Below, piece by piece: positions 51,153-60,618 of a DNA stretch of 64,000 nt. Both the position numbers and the translations under genes were made by a program. Source of the DNA: Cohnella fermenti (GTDB lineage: Bacteria; Bacillota; Bacilli; Paenibacillales; Paenibacillaceae); contig NZ_SSOB01000022.1 of assembly GCF_004801405.1 (NCBI RefSeq), forward strand, positions 78,745 through 142,744, read 5' to 3'. Under the pieces are notes generated by a model. That model did not search any database. It saw nothing but the letters and a program-made list of their open reading frames with translations, and was not told the origin of the DNA. Each line of letters starts with the position of its first letter. Position 1 is the first letter of the stretch.

Positions 51153-54100
51153 ATGGTTCGTTCTATCAGGGGGAAAATCAATCTGCTGCTCACAATCGCG
51201 ATGCTGGTCTCGCTGTTCGCTTCGATCGGCGGAATCGCGAAGATCGCGGCGGCGGCGGATTCGACGGTTACGGTGACGTTGAAGTCTTCGGCTACCGCGT
51301 CGAAGAAAGAGAAAAACAAAACGGTGACAAGCACCGCTGCCTTTGTTACGGTCAGCAACTCATCTCTTTACGCCAATTCGTCCACATCCAGCGGCTCCGC
51401 TCAACAGTTCGACTTGAAGATATGGAGCGACGGCACGGTCTCCTTCCTCTCCAAGTCCGGTACTAATCAATACGTAACGGTATCCAGCAGCGGCACGGTG
51501 TCCATGACCACCATCAGCAACGGCAGCATGACAAGCGCTGAGAAGTTCGCTATGATCCCGTCGGACAATGACTACACATTCAAATCTTTGAAGAGCAATA
51601 AATTCCTGTCGGCAAGTACTACTTATGACGACAACTTCAGATTAGCCGCCGATCAATCCTCTAATACAGGCACAGCTCAGTTGTTCACCCTGAAGGTCGT
51701 CTCCTCCACGAACCCGACCTCAACCCAATCGGAGATCCGCATCCTGGAGATCACCGACAGCGGAGAGTCCGATCTGAGTTCCCTATTCGCTTCTTACACG
51801 AGCCCGAAGATTACGGTCGAGACGCTCCGCATGAAGCAATTCGTCGCTCTGCGCGATGACCTCGACGGCAAGTACGACGCCATCTATATCGGCAAGGGGA
51901 GCTACAATGCGACTCTGGTCGGCACCGATCAGAATCACAACACTACCGATCTCATGAACGACATCACGGACCTTAAGATGAACGAGATCAAGGCAGATTA
52001 CATCGAGCGGGGCCTTCCGGTTATCGTCTACAGCCAAGGAGCGAACAGCAGCACCAGCGGCAGCGGCGCTTACTTCCAGAACACGGCCGGCAAGCTGAAG
52101 ACCGCCTTCAAGGCTTATGTCGGCTCAGACTCAACCCCTTCCGCGTCGACCTCCTATGTTCCCGTCTCCAGCACCGACAACGTGATTTTCGTAGGGGACC
52201 TTAATCTTCTCACGGCGAAGACCTTCCTGGACAAGACGGATTTGTTCGCTTATGCGGCAGCGCGGCCACGGCTGACGATCAGCAGCAAACCGACGGATTA
52301 CACGGCCAACACGAACTATCTGTACAAAGCCGGAGACACGATGGACTTCACCTTCTCCGTCGGCAACATTAGCGACATTAGCAAGCGCAGCCTGACGGCC
52401 AAGCTCTACATCGGAATCGACTATGTGCTGACGTTCGGCGCCGAGCAGCTCGTCACCGCCCAGCCGGTGGCGCAGCTTGCCGGCAACACGCTCAGCTTCC
52501 GCTTGCCGAAGGGATATTCCGGCGTCCATTATTGGAAGCTTGAGATCGAGGACACGGCGAGCGGTCTGAAGGACGCGCAGTTCGGCGTCATCCGCTTCCG
52601 CGACGAGATTACGAAGATCAACGTGCTGCAGATTCTTCCGGGAACCGGCAGCGGCCAGGACGCGAGCAGCCTGACGAAGTCGGGCAACATGAATCAAAGC
52701 TACTTGAAGTCGAACGATTACGAGATCACGATCACAACGACAAATATCGCCGCCTTTAACAGTACCGGATACAAGCAGCTTAACGGATATTATGACATGC
52801 TTATTTTCGGATTCGCCGATGTGTACAATGAGTTGACCGCCATCGAAGCGAACGCCGCCAAGGCGGTTCAGGACTACATCGCGACCGGGCAAAGCGTCAT
52901 GTTCACTCACGATACGGTCTACCGGGCAACCTCCAACTGGGTCTCCTACTTCCAGCAAGCGACGGGCCAGACCGGCAAAAACACGAATATGGGCCTCAAC
53001 GCCAAGGAGCCTTCCACGACGACGAAGAAGGTCAATGAAGGTCTGTTGACCCGCTTCCCGTTCAATATCAGCAACTCAACGCCTCAGGTCAACACGACGC
53101 ATGACCAGTACTACACGCTGAACCTTGAGGATCGCAAGCTTATTCCCTGGTACAACATCACCGGGGGCACGCGCGACGTCGACGACAGTTGGAACCACTA
53201 TTATACGTACTCTTACGGCAACGTGACCTACTCGGGAACCGGTCACACGAACACGGGCTTCCCTGCCTGGGAACAGCAGTTGTTCGTCAACACGATGTAC
53301 CGGGCCTTTATCGGTTCGAATCACGCGCCGACCTTGAACGTGGAATCGCCGACGGATTATGCGGCGACGAACCGGATCATCCCGTCCTACAGCGACGTCC
53401 TGGTCAGCTACACGGCGGAAGACTACGACCTGATCGACCGCAACTTGTATACGTCCGTTGCCTTTAAATACAAAGCGACAGGCGCATCGGCTTGGACAAC
53501 GAAGGTCGTCAAGCCGGAGACGCTGGGGACGACCGGCAGCATCATCACGGATTCGTATGCCAACCCGCTTCCGAACGGCGGCGATCTGGAAGTCACGATT
53601 ACGGCCAAGGACCTCAGCGGCGCTGTCGTCACCAAGGTAATCACGACCAAGGTCGTCAAGGTGACCGCCAACATCGACATCTCGCGCACCCTCTCGAGCA
53701 ATGTCGTCAGCAACCAGGTGGACAAGGATACGGCGTTCACGATGACGTACTCAATTACGCCGAAGTCGATCGCGTACCAGAACGGAATCGACGAGAACGA
53801 TCTGGTCGTGAAGGACATCGCCTTCGCGGAGACATTCCCGGCGAACCTGGAAGTGAACCTGAGCGACGTCTCTTCCCTGCTCTTGAATCCGAAGCTCACC
53901 GGCTCGCTCTCCACGGGTTATACCTTGACGGGAACCTTGGCGAACATTCCGTTCCGCAAGGACGGGAGCCTGTTCAAGGCCGATCCGGTCAGCTTCACGG
54001 TGAAGGCGACGCCGAAGCAGAACGGCAACTACCTGTTGGATAAGAGCTCGCTGGACTTTAAAGACTTCTATGTGAGCGGCCTGACCGTTCAGACGGATAT

Positions 54101-56084
54101 CGATCGGACGCTGCAATTCCCTTCGTTCGCGATCCAGGCCGTCACGAAGCTGGCCAGCCTAAGCCTCAGCGACACGATTATCGCGCTGAACGACGAATCC
54201 AAGCTGATTCCGGTCTACACGCCGGATGACGCCACGAACAAGACGCTGACCTGGGCTTCGGCGGATTCGAAGATCGTCTCCGTCTCATCCTCCGGCGTGA
54301 TCAAGGGCCTGGCGGAAGGCAAGACCCAGATTACCGCGACGGCGACGGACGGCAGCGGCCTGATCGCCGTGGCGAACGTGACGGTTATCGCTCCGGGGCT
54401 CAACATCGTCGGACCGACGACCGTGAACGTGAACGATACGATCAATCTCGAAGCGGTCCTCAAGACCGTAGGCGAGAACGTCTCGACCGTAAGCTGGGCG
54501 CTCGGCACCGGCCAGAGCGGCAAGGCCGAGCTCGCTGCGGCGGCAGGCAGCCTGAAGAGCGATCTGACCGGCCTTAACGTCGGCACGGTCGACGTCACTG
54601 TCACGATCACGACCGACAAAACCAAGACCTACACGAAGACGGTCTCCATCAGCGTCATTCAGCCGATCCAGTTGACTCTTCCGTCCGAGATTCGGATCGG
54701 CAAGGGAACCGCTCTGCAGCGGGATCTGTGGGCAACGGCGCTGATTGTTGCGCCGACGAATCTCGCTTCCGGCATCCAGAGCTACACGACTTGGAGCAGC
54801 AGCCAGTCGGCGGTCGCGACAATCGGCTCTGCCAACGGCGTCGCGACCGGAGTCGCGGCCGGCTCGACAACGATTACCGCATCCTATCAGAAGAATGCGA
54901 AGTCGGACCCGGTAACCGCATCGACAAGATTGATTGTCGTCGAATTGAGCGGCCCTGCCCACGTCACGATTGCCAAGGGCAAATCGGCCGGCCTCAAGTC
55001 GAAGCTGACCGTCGCGCCAAACGATGTATCCTATGATGTGCTGAACAATCTGAAGTGGTCGACCGACAACGCCTGCGGCTGCATCGCCGTCGACACCTCC
55101 GGCAACGTGACCACGACAGGCAGCGGGACCGCAACCGTTACCGTCTCCTATCAACAGACGATCACCCGTCCGGACGGGAAGACGGAGACCGTCACCATCG
55201 CGACGAAGACGATCGAGATCGCCGTTATCGATCTTGGCGCTCCTTCGACTGCAACGATCATCCAGGGCAAGCCGACCGATCTGGCCGAGCTGCTGAACAT
55301 CGCCCCGGATTCCGTCGCTCCGACCGTGAAGGAGTCGCTTGCATGGACGGACAATACGGCAGACAACACCATATCCGTCACCGGAGGCGGCATCGCAACC
55401 GGAAGCAAGCCGGGCACGGAGACGATCACCGTGACCTATACGCCGTCGGACGGCAGCGATCCGATTACGGCATCGGTCGCCATTCGAGTCGTCCCGTCTC
55501 TGGGCTCGAACAGCACGATGACCGTCCGCTACGGCAAGAAGGGCATCGACCTCGCCGGTCTGCTTCCTTCGGAGCTGACGGCCGATGACCTCTCGCATAT
55601 TTATTGGAGCGTATCCTCGACCGGCAGCGACCGTGTGAGAGCGGCGAGCGCGAAGGGCACGTACGACACCGCAGGCACGGGCGAGGCCCAGATCGTCGCT
55701 TCCTATAAGGATTCCTCGACGGGGCCGGCGCTGACCTCGAGGACGTTCACGATCAAGATCGTCGATCTCGTCCTGCCGACAAGCTTGACGCTGACGATCG
55801 GCGATCCCGCCTACAACCTGTTGCTCACGAGCAACGCCGTATCGTTGGCCATCTACCCGACAAGCGGGACGCTGTACACAACGATCAAGAACAACCTGAA
55901 GTGGTCGATCGTCAGCTCGGCGAACGCCGCGACCGTCAACAGCGGTCTCGTCACCGCCAAGAACGCAGGCAGCGCGGTCATCACCGTCACCTACACGCCG
56001 ACCGACGGCGATCCGATCACCGCATCCATTAATGTCCTGGTGAAGAAGGCGAATACGACAACTCCAGGCAAGAATCGCTACTAA
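51153..56084 (+). CDS. Large secreted protein with DUF5057-like and bacterial Ig-like repeats
   Basis: 1643 residues. Signal peptide ending at AAAA (about residue 35). Residues 40-185 form a beta-rich region with repeated TSSGSAQQFDLKIW-like words. Two DUF5057-like segments follow (about 190-330 and 488-725: INVLQILPG, TGQSVMFTHDTVYR). Then come a cell-surface beta region, one clear Big_2 Ig-like domain (about 1000-1080, SKIVSVSSSGVIKGLAEGKT), and five or so Ig-like repeats to the end. No LPXTG, SLH or membrane anchor is visible at the C-terminus (KKANTTTPGKNRY). It is encoded between the pilus operon and the minor pilin genes, so a pilus-linked adhesin is plausible but unproven. Confidence 0.85.
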   Translation: MVRSIRGKINLLLTIAMLVSLFASIGGIAKIAAAADSTVTVTLKSSATASKKEKNKTVTSTAAFVTVSNSSLYANSSTSSGSAQQFDLKIWSDGTVSFLSKSGTNQYVTVSSSGTVSMTTISNGSMTSAEKFAMIPSDNDYTFKSLKSNKFLSASTTYDDNFRLAADQSSNTGTAQLFTLKVVSSTNPTSTQSEIRILEITDSGESDLSSLFASYTSPKITVETLRMKQFVALRDDLDGKYDAIYIGKGSYNATLVGTDQNHNTTDLMNDITDLKMNEIKADYIERGLPVIVYSQGANSSTSGSGAYFQNTAGKLKTAFKAYVGSDSTPSASTSYVPVSSTDNVIFVGDLNLLTAKTFLDKTDLFAYAAARPRLTISSKPTDYTANTNYLYKAGDTMDFTFSVGNISDISKRSLTAKLYIGIDYVLTFGAEQLVTAQPVAQLAGNTLSFRLPKGYSGVHYWKLEIEDTASGLKDAQFGVIRFRDEITKINVLQILPGTGSGQDASSLTKSGNMNQSYLKSNDYEITITTTNIAAFNSTGYKQLNGYYDMLIFGFADVYNELTAIEANAAKAVQDYIATGQSVMFTHDTVYRATSNWVSYFQQATGQTGKNTNMGLNAKEPSTTTKKVNEGLLTRFPFNISNSTPQVNTTHDQYYTLNLEDRKLIPWYNITGGTRDVDDSWNHYYTYSYGNVTYSGTGHTNTGFPAWEQQLFVNTMYRAFIGSNHAPTLNVESPTDYAATNRIIPSYSDVLVSYTAEDYDLIDRNLYTSVAFKYKATGASAWTTKVVKPETLGTTGSIITDSYANPLPNGGDLEVTITAKDLSGAVVTKVITTKVVKVTANIDISRTLSSNVVSNQVDKDTAFTMTYSITPKSIAYQNGIDENDLVVKDIAFAETFPANLEVNLSDVSSLLLNPKLTGSLSTGYTLTGTLANIPFRKDGSLFKADPVSFTVKATPKQNGNYLLDKSSLDFKDFYVSGLTVQTDIDRTLQFPSFAIQAVTKLASLSLSDTIIALNDESKLIPVYTPDDATNKTLTWASADSKIVSVSSSGVIKGLAEGKTQITATATDGSGLIAVANVTVIAPGLNIVGPTTVNVNDTINLEAVLKTVGENVSTVSWALGTGQSGKAELAAAAGSLKSDLTGLNVGTVDVTVTITTDKTKTYTKTVSISVIQPIQLTLPSEIRIGKGTALQRDLWATALIVAPTNLASGIQSYTTWSSSQSAVATIGSANGVATGVAAGSTTITASYQKNAKSDPVTASTRLIVVELSGPAHVTIAKGKSAGLKSKLTVAPNDVSYDVLNNLKWSTDNACGCIAVDTSGNVTTTGSGTATVTVSYQQTITRPDGKTETVTIATKTIEIAVIDLGAPSTATIIQGKPTDLAELLNIAPDSVAPTVKESLAWTDNTADNTISVTGGGIATGSKPGTETITVTYTPSDGSDPITASVAIRVVPSLGSNSTMTVRYGKKGIDLAGLLPSELTADDLSHIYWSVSSTGSDRVRAASAKGTYDTAGTGEAQIVASYKDSSTGPALTSRTFTIKIVDLVLPTSLTLTIGDPAYNLLLTSNAVSLAIYPTSGTLYTTIKNNLKWSIVSSANAATVNSGLVTAKNAGSAVITVTYTPTDGDPITASINVLVKKANTTTPGKNRY

Positions 56085-56098
56085 TCGCCAGATGAAAA

Positions 56099-56138
56099 GA
56101 AGAACCGTCAGAGCGCGCCCCTGACGGTTCTTTATTTT
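56099..56138 (+). terminator. Rho-independent terminator of the large surface protein gene
   Basis: AAGAACCGTCAG and CTGACGGTTCTT form a 12-bp stem with a T-rich tail. The loop and stem resemble the hxlR terminator at 6920, and here too a family 1 array starts at once after it. Confidence 0.85.
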
Positions 56139-56315
56139 ATGCGGTTTTTCACATTCGCGGGCTTTGAATCGAGGGAATCGCGGCGTTTTATACGATTTTT
56201 AGCATATATGCGAGAATTCGATCCGGAATTTCCTCCATTTATGCTATTTTTCGTATAGAATCGCTCAAACCACCCGTTATCGGGCATCGCCAATGTGAAT
56301 TTTCGCATAAATTCC
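56135..56315 (+). repeat. Phased palindrome array, family 1, cluster G (four units)
   Basis: Cores begin at 56139, 56190, 56241 and 56293 (steps 51, 51, 52): ATGCGGTTTTTCACAT, ATACGATTTTTAGCAT, ATGCTATTTTTCGTAT, ATGTGAATTTTCGCAT. Spacers match B and E closely. It lies between convergent genes. Confidence 0.92.
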
Positions 56316-56364
56316 TGGCATCCGTCAGTCCACTCCAGCAGTCAGTCCGCTCCAGCAGCCTCCA

Positions 56365-58179
56365 TTAATCCGCGAACCGCTTCTTCCCGATGGCCATGTT
56401 GATCTGCCGCACCCTCGGAAGACCGACGTTCTGATCGCTGTACACGTCGCTGTTGTAATCGATAACGAAGCGCGATTGGCGCTTAAGCGCGGTCAGGCTC
56501 GAGTTCTTCTCGCTCACGTCGATCAGCTCTTCGGTGGACAGCTCGTTCCTCGCATCGAACATGAGGTCGTCCGTTCCCTTGTCCGTGTTGCCGAGCACCG
56601 CGTTGATGACCATATCCCCCTTGGAGAAGAACCCGCCGCGAATCCAGAACGCAGAGCCGACGCCATACAGCTCGGCGGAGCTGTCCGTGTAGAAGAAGGC
56701 GTTGAGCACGGGCGGGGATTGTGTCGTATTCGTCGGTTCGGGATCGTACGGATTCGTAATCTCGTTAAACGCTTCGACCCGGTTGATCAGGATCGGCCCC
56801 TTGCTGATGAGCACGAGCTCCGAACCGTTTAAGCCTTCGATAGCCGCGTCCTCGATCGTCGTCTCGCCAAGCGTGAAGATCGTTGCGTCCATCCGAACGT
56901 CGCCCCGGATCAGCACATCGCCGGTCACGAGAATGTTCCCTCGCACATCCAGCGCTTCCGCCTCGTTCTGGTTGTCGATCGCCAAATCCCCTTCGACGAT
57001 AAACCAGTTGCTCTTGTAGACGCCGACTTCCTCTCCTCTCTCGTTCTTGCTGCCCGCCGAATAGAGCAGCCGCGCATATTCCTCCCCCGTCACGGCGAGA
57101 TCGCCCGGGAAAACATAGGAGCCCGTCAGCTCGTCCGTCCGGAATTGATCGTAATAATCGTTAAGCGCATTCTGGTATTCGAGCTCTTCATCCTCGTCCG
57201 GGTCGGCCGGTTGTGCCGGCTTAATCATCCGGGGGATGGACAAGCTGTCGATCAAAGCTTCCGCGCCGCTCTTCAAGTCGCTTCCCAGAGCAACCGTTCC
57301 GCGGGCAATCCCCGCCGCCTCGTACAGCTTGTCCAGGAACGACTCTTCGACGTTGACCTCGACGAACTTCTTGCTGCTCCGAATCTCGATCATCGACTCC
57401 GGGATGCCGAGCACCTCTTCCACCGACTTGTTCCCGCTCGCATCGCTCAGCTTGATCTGCCGATAGTCCCCCGGCCGGTCGTTCTCGCAGCCCGAGGCTC
57501 CCGCGTTCTCGACATAACAATACTGGATGCTGTCCGGGCTCTGGACATAAGCGGAGCCGCGCAGCGCGGGATAGACCGTCCGCTTCGTCTTCTCGCTGTC
57601 CTCGTAAATATAATCCGCTTCATTCTTAATGTAGAGCTTCTTGCCGGAATAGAGGTTCCCGAGAATATACGGCGAGCCGTTGATGTAGAGATTCCCCTCC
57701 GAGCCGAAGGCGTACTGGAGGAATTCGGGGAAGGAGTTCAGCACGACCTGCTGCTCCAGCTTGCGCGTTACGCCGTCCACATCCGCCGTGGACGTGATCT
57801 TGATCGTATAGTTCTTGCCGTAGCCGGAGCCTACCTCCTCCGTGCCGACAAGCTTGATCCCGTCGATTGTACCGACCGCCTTGTCGATACTCGTGCCCAC
57901 CGTAGACGACAGATTGATCTTCGACTCGATCTCTCTGATGTACTCGCCGACTTCTTCTTCATTAATATCTTCCTTGCCGTCGAAGTAAGCCGCGATCTGC
58001 GCAACCGCCTCATTCAGAGCCATCTCCGCCAGGTGCAGGCTCTGCACATCCTTCTCCCTCGTCATGGACCGCTGCGCACCGCCGACCGTCGCACCGATGA
58101 CCGCTATCCCGAGCATCGTGAACACGATCAGAATAAACAGGGTCAGCAGCAGGGCAGAGCCCTTTTCTCCCTCTCTCAC
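56365..58179 (-). CDS. PilX-like pilus-associated membrane protein
   Basis: About 604 residues. It starts with a charged stretch and one helix (GSALLLTLFILIVFTMLGIAVIGAT), the PilX N-terminal form that lacks a strict prepilin Phe/Glu site. The large outer part has bactofilin- or adhesin-like short repeats (YINGSPYILGNLYSGKKLYI; DVRGNILVTGDVLIRGDVRM). Third gene of a pilV-pilW-pilX-like operon. GTG at 58179 or TTG at 58182 may be the start; both follow GGAGG. The function is inferred from gene order. Confidence 0.72.
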   Translation of the reverse strand: MREGEKGSALLLTLFILIVFTMLGIAVIGATVGGAQRSMTREKDVQSLHLAEMALNEAVAQIAAYFDGKEDINEEEVGEYIREIESKINLSSTVGTSIDKAVGTIDGIKLVGTEEVGSGYGKNYTIKITSTADVDGVTRKLEQQVVLNSFPEFLQYAFGSEGNLYINGSPYILGNLYSGKKLYIKNEADYIYEDSEKTKRTVYPALRGSAYVQSPDSIQYCYVENAGASGCENDRPGDYRQIKLSDASGNKSVEEVLGIPESMIEIRSSKKFVEVNVEESFLDKLYEAAGIARGTVALGSDLKSGAEALIDSLSIPRMIKPAQPADPDEDEELEYQNALNDYYDQFRTDELTGSYVFPGDLAVTGEEYARLLYSAGSKNERGEEVGVYKSNWFIVEGDLAIDNQNEAEALDVRGNILVTGDVLIRGDVRMDATIFTLGETTIEDAAIEGLNGSELVLISKGPILINRVEAFNEITNPYDPEPTNTTQSPPVLNAFFYTDSSAELYGVGSAFWIRGGFFSKGDMVINAVLGNTDKGTDDLMFDARNELSTEELIDVSEKNSSLTALKRQSRFVIDYNSDVYSDQNVGLPRVRQINMAIGKKRFAD

Positions 58180-58202
58180 CAATGTCCTCCCTCCTCTCTC
58201 TA

Positions 58203-58706
58203 TCAGAAGCCGAACTTGCTGCTCAGCTCCATCGTCTGCTCGCGCCCTCCGTAGGATTGGGCCAGCTCCAGCTTGATCTCGATCAGCCCGCTTCCGCATT
58301 CGGAGATGCCGGACGGGCAGATGACCGCGATCTCGGAGCTGTCCAACACCTCGGACGCCGTCTCGATCCTCCCGTCCCCGCCGGAGGAATCCGAGATATG
58401 AAGCGCTCCTTCCTCAATCGAGATGCGGTGCGTCAGCCCGTCCCGCTCCAGAAGCACCTCACCCCCGACCTTGCTCACCTTCGTCGGCCCGAGCTCATAC
58501 AGCTCCGCAATAATCGAGGACATGAGAAGGTCCCCTTCGTCTCTCAGCGAATTCTCTATCGTTATTTTATGGTAGGAATTGAACCCGAACTGAACGACTC
58601 CGTACAGCACGATCATGACCGTCGACAGAATCGACAGCGAAGCGATCAGCTCGATCAGCGTAAGGCCCTTCTCTTCCTTCCGCAGCCTACTCGCGAATTT
58701 GTTCAT
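58203..58706 (-). CDS. Prepilin-like minor pilin (PilW-like)
   Basis: 167 residues. Leader ending RKEEKG, then the prepilin segment LTLIELIASLSILSTVMIVLYG with the Glu at +5. The +1 residue is Leu instead of Phe, tolerated in minor pilins. The rest is a small beta-rich domain ending SSKFGF. Its start overlaps the upstream gene by 20 bases. Minor pilins prime pilus assembly at the tip. Confidence 0.82.
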   Translation of the reverse strand: MNKFASRLRKEEKGLTLIELIASLSILSTVMIVLYGVVQFGFNSYHKITIENSLRDEGDLLMSSIIAELYELGPTKVSKVGGEVLLERDGLTHRISIEEGALHISDSSGGDGRIETASEVLDSSEIAVICPSGISECGSGLIEIKLELAQSYGGREQTMELSSKFGF

Positions 58707-59235
58707 CCGTGATGTACCCCTCCACTTCCGCGGAGTTCCTTCCGCTCTTGCGCGAGCTGCCGCTCTCCGCCACCGACACCTTCACCGGAAGAAGGTACTT
58801 CTTCACTCCCGCTTCCTTGCCGTCCAGCACACTCTCGTTGTACGCCACTTCGACCTCGTACTCCTTGCCGTTGACGACCGGCTTCAGGGCATCCCACAGG
58901 AGAGGCGTCTCTTCGAAAAGCGAGGCAAGCGAAGGTGAACCCGGACAAGAGTAGCTGACCCCATCTACAAGCTTCTCGCAGCCCCGCGTCGAGATCGGTC
59001 CGTTGCCCGAGGTTGTCAGATAGACGAGGAACCGGTCGAAGTCCTGCTTCCCCAGGAAGAACAGCGCGTTGCGCGCCAGATTGACCTCGATCGTCTTGTT
59101 CTCGTTCCCCTTGGAATAGGTCATCGCATGGACGAAGAATGATGTCATCGCGAGCGATACGATGGATAGAATCACAATCGCCGCCAGCACCTCCAGAAGC
59201 GAGAAGCCGCCTTCCCCACGGCGTATGGTACTCAT
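58687..59235 (-). CDS. Prepilin-like minor pilin (PilV-like)
   Basis: 182 residues. Leader RRGEGG, then FSLLEVLAAIVILSIVSLAMTSFF, the PilV/GspI type of prepilin motif. The head contains two cysteines (RGCEKLVDGVSYSC). First of the three minor-pilin-like genes; the three overlap or nearly touch and form one operon that faces the large surface protein gene. Confidence 0.82.
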   Translation of the reverse strand: MSTIRRGEGGFSLLEVLAAIVILSIVSLAMTSFFVHAMTYSKGNENKTIEVNLARNALFFLGKQDFDRFLVYLTTSGNGPISTRGCEKLVDGVSYSCPGSPSLASLFEETPLLWDALKPVVNGKEYEVEVAYNESVLDGKEAGVKKYLLPVKVSVAESGSSRKSGRNSAEVEGYITDEQIRE

Positions 59236-59486
59236 TTTATCCTACCTACTTCCTATATACTAATGATCCCTAAGACCCAGTTTGCTCTATTCACATAGTA
59301 GCATAGAAAACAAGATTTAGACAGAATTATCCATGCTGACGGAGGCGGAATCGCGCATGCAGAACAAGCCGGCGGGGATCGCCGACTTGTTCTTGTCATG
59401 ATAGTTCAATAGGGAAGACTATTCCCTATTCGCCATTCGCCCGCCGATCCGATGTCTGTTGCCCTCTGGTCCGATGTGACTTTTGC
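59236..59486. other. Upstream region of the minor pilin operon
   Basis: AT-richer in its first 60 bases, as for a promoter (CATAGTAGCATAGAAAA on the plus strand), then unremarkable up to cluster H. No gene or clear regulatory motif is seen. Confidence 0.35.
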
Positions 59487-59615
59487 GATTTTATATCAAT
59501 TTTCACATTCATTGGCTTGAATTGCATGGCAATCGAGGCGTTTTATACGATTTTTAGCATACATCCAGCACCACGAGCCGGAAATTTCTCTACGAATGTG
59601 ATTTAATACGAAAAT
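59487..59615 (+). repeat. Family 1 cluster H, left part (units 1-3)
   Basis: Cores begin at 59493, 59545 and 59596 (steps 52, 51): ATATCAATTTTCACAT, ATACGATTTTTAGCAT and a broken third unit (ATGTGATTTAATACG). The sequence leaves the family pattern at about 59606, and the cluster resumes at 59946. Confidence 0.82.
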
Positions 59616-59870
59616 TAACCTCCGCTAATGGCACATCGCCCTCGCCAACTGCCTCTTCGGAGCTCCGTTATACGGATTTCCCGCACATCTCCCTCTCCAA
59701 CTGCCGCTTCGGAGCGTCGTTGTACGGATTTCCCGTACATCTCCCTCTCCAACTGCCTCTCCAGAGCTCCGTTATACGGATTTCCCGCACATCGCCCTCT
59801 CCAACTGCCCCTTCGGAGCGTCGTTGTACGGTTTTCCCGCACATCTCCCTCTCCAACTGCCTCTTCGCAG
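59615..59870 (+). repeat. 52-bp tandem repeat block inside cluster H
   Basis: CAACTGCC recurs at 59646, 59698, 59750, 59802 and 59853 (steps 52, 52, 52, 51). Each unit contains CCGTTATACGG or TCGTTGTACGG followed by ATTTCCCGCACATC, alternating between the two forms. The unit length equals the family 1 period, but the phase is shifted relative to the flanking family 1 units. Confidence 0.9.
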
Positions 59871-59919
59871 TTGGCTTTTCATCACTGCGGATGGCCGCAT
59901 ACAGAAAATTTTCATGGCA

Positions 59920-60018
59920 GGGGGTGACAACTGTCCTAGTTGTCATAGAAGTTTTTCGCATAAAAATCGCCCAAACTCCCGTTATCGAGCTGCACGAATG
60001 TGAAATTTCACATAAATC
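59920..60018 (+). repeat. Family 1 cluster H, right part, with GACAAC hairpin (copy 2)
   Basis: GGGGTGACAACT-gtcct-AGTTGTC hairpin (59926-59944), followed by the core ATAGAAGTTTTTCGCAT (about 59945) and then a perfect closing unit ATGTGAAATTTCACAT at 59998, 52 bases on. The closing spacer CGCCCAAACTCCCGTTATCG is the standard third spacer. Confidence 0.82.
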
Positions 60019-60036
60019 CCCGAGCCCCGCGCCGAT

Positions 60037-60576
60037 TCACACATCCCCCGACGGATTGATCAGCGCCAGCACCTGATGGTCCTCCCACACGCCGTTGATC
60101 TTCAAGTTGCTGCGGGAGATGCCCTCCCGGTGGAAGCCGGCCTTCTCCAGCACACGTATCGAACCCGGATTGCGCGGGGACGCTTCGCCGACGATCCGGT
60201 GCAGCCCGAGCTCCTCGAACGCATACCTCGCCGCCAGCTTGACCGCTTCCGTCATATAGCCCTTGCCGCTGTGCCTCTCGTCCAGATTGTAGCCGATCAT
60301 GCAGCTCTGGAGAACCCCTCGCTTGACGGCCGAGAGAGACACGTCGCCGATCACTTGATCGTCTTCCTTCAAGCAGACAACGAACGAATACCTCCGGTCC
60401 TCGGCCCGGTCGACCCTCCCCTTCCGAATCCGCTCAAGCTGCTGTTCCTCCGAATAGCGCTCGTCCGGGGCGATCGGCGAGAAGCGCCCGAACAGTTCCC
60501 GGTTGCGCACGTAGATATCCGCCAACTGCGCGGCGTCCGACTCTTCGGGGAATCGGATGTACACCCGTTGTTCCAT
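60037..60576 (-). CDS. GNAT-family N-acetyltransferase (RimJ/RimL-like)
   Basis: About 179 residues. GNAT fold with acetyl-CoA loop IGYNLDERHSGKGYMTEA (about 95-112), and the RimJ/RimL-type ending LGLHRIVGEASPRNPGSIRVLEKAGFHREG. It could acetylate a ribosomal protein N-terminus or a small amine; the substrate is not evident. ATG at 60576 chosen over a TTG four codons upstream. Confidence 0.85.
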   Translation of the reverse strand: MEQRVYIRFPEESDAAQLADIYVRNRELFGRFSPIAPDERYSEEQQLERIRKGRVDRAEDRRYSFVVCLKEDDQVIGDVSLSAVKRGVLQSCMIGYNLDERHSGKGYMTEAVKLAARYAFEELGLHRIVGEASPRNPGSIRVLEKAGFHREGISRSNLKINGVWEDHQVLALINPSGDV

Positions 60577-60618
60577 TGATCTTACCAACTCCGCAAGCCA
60601 GAATGTCCGAGTATTATA

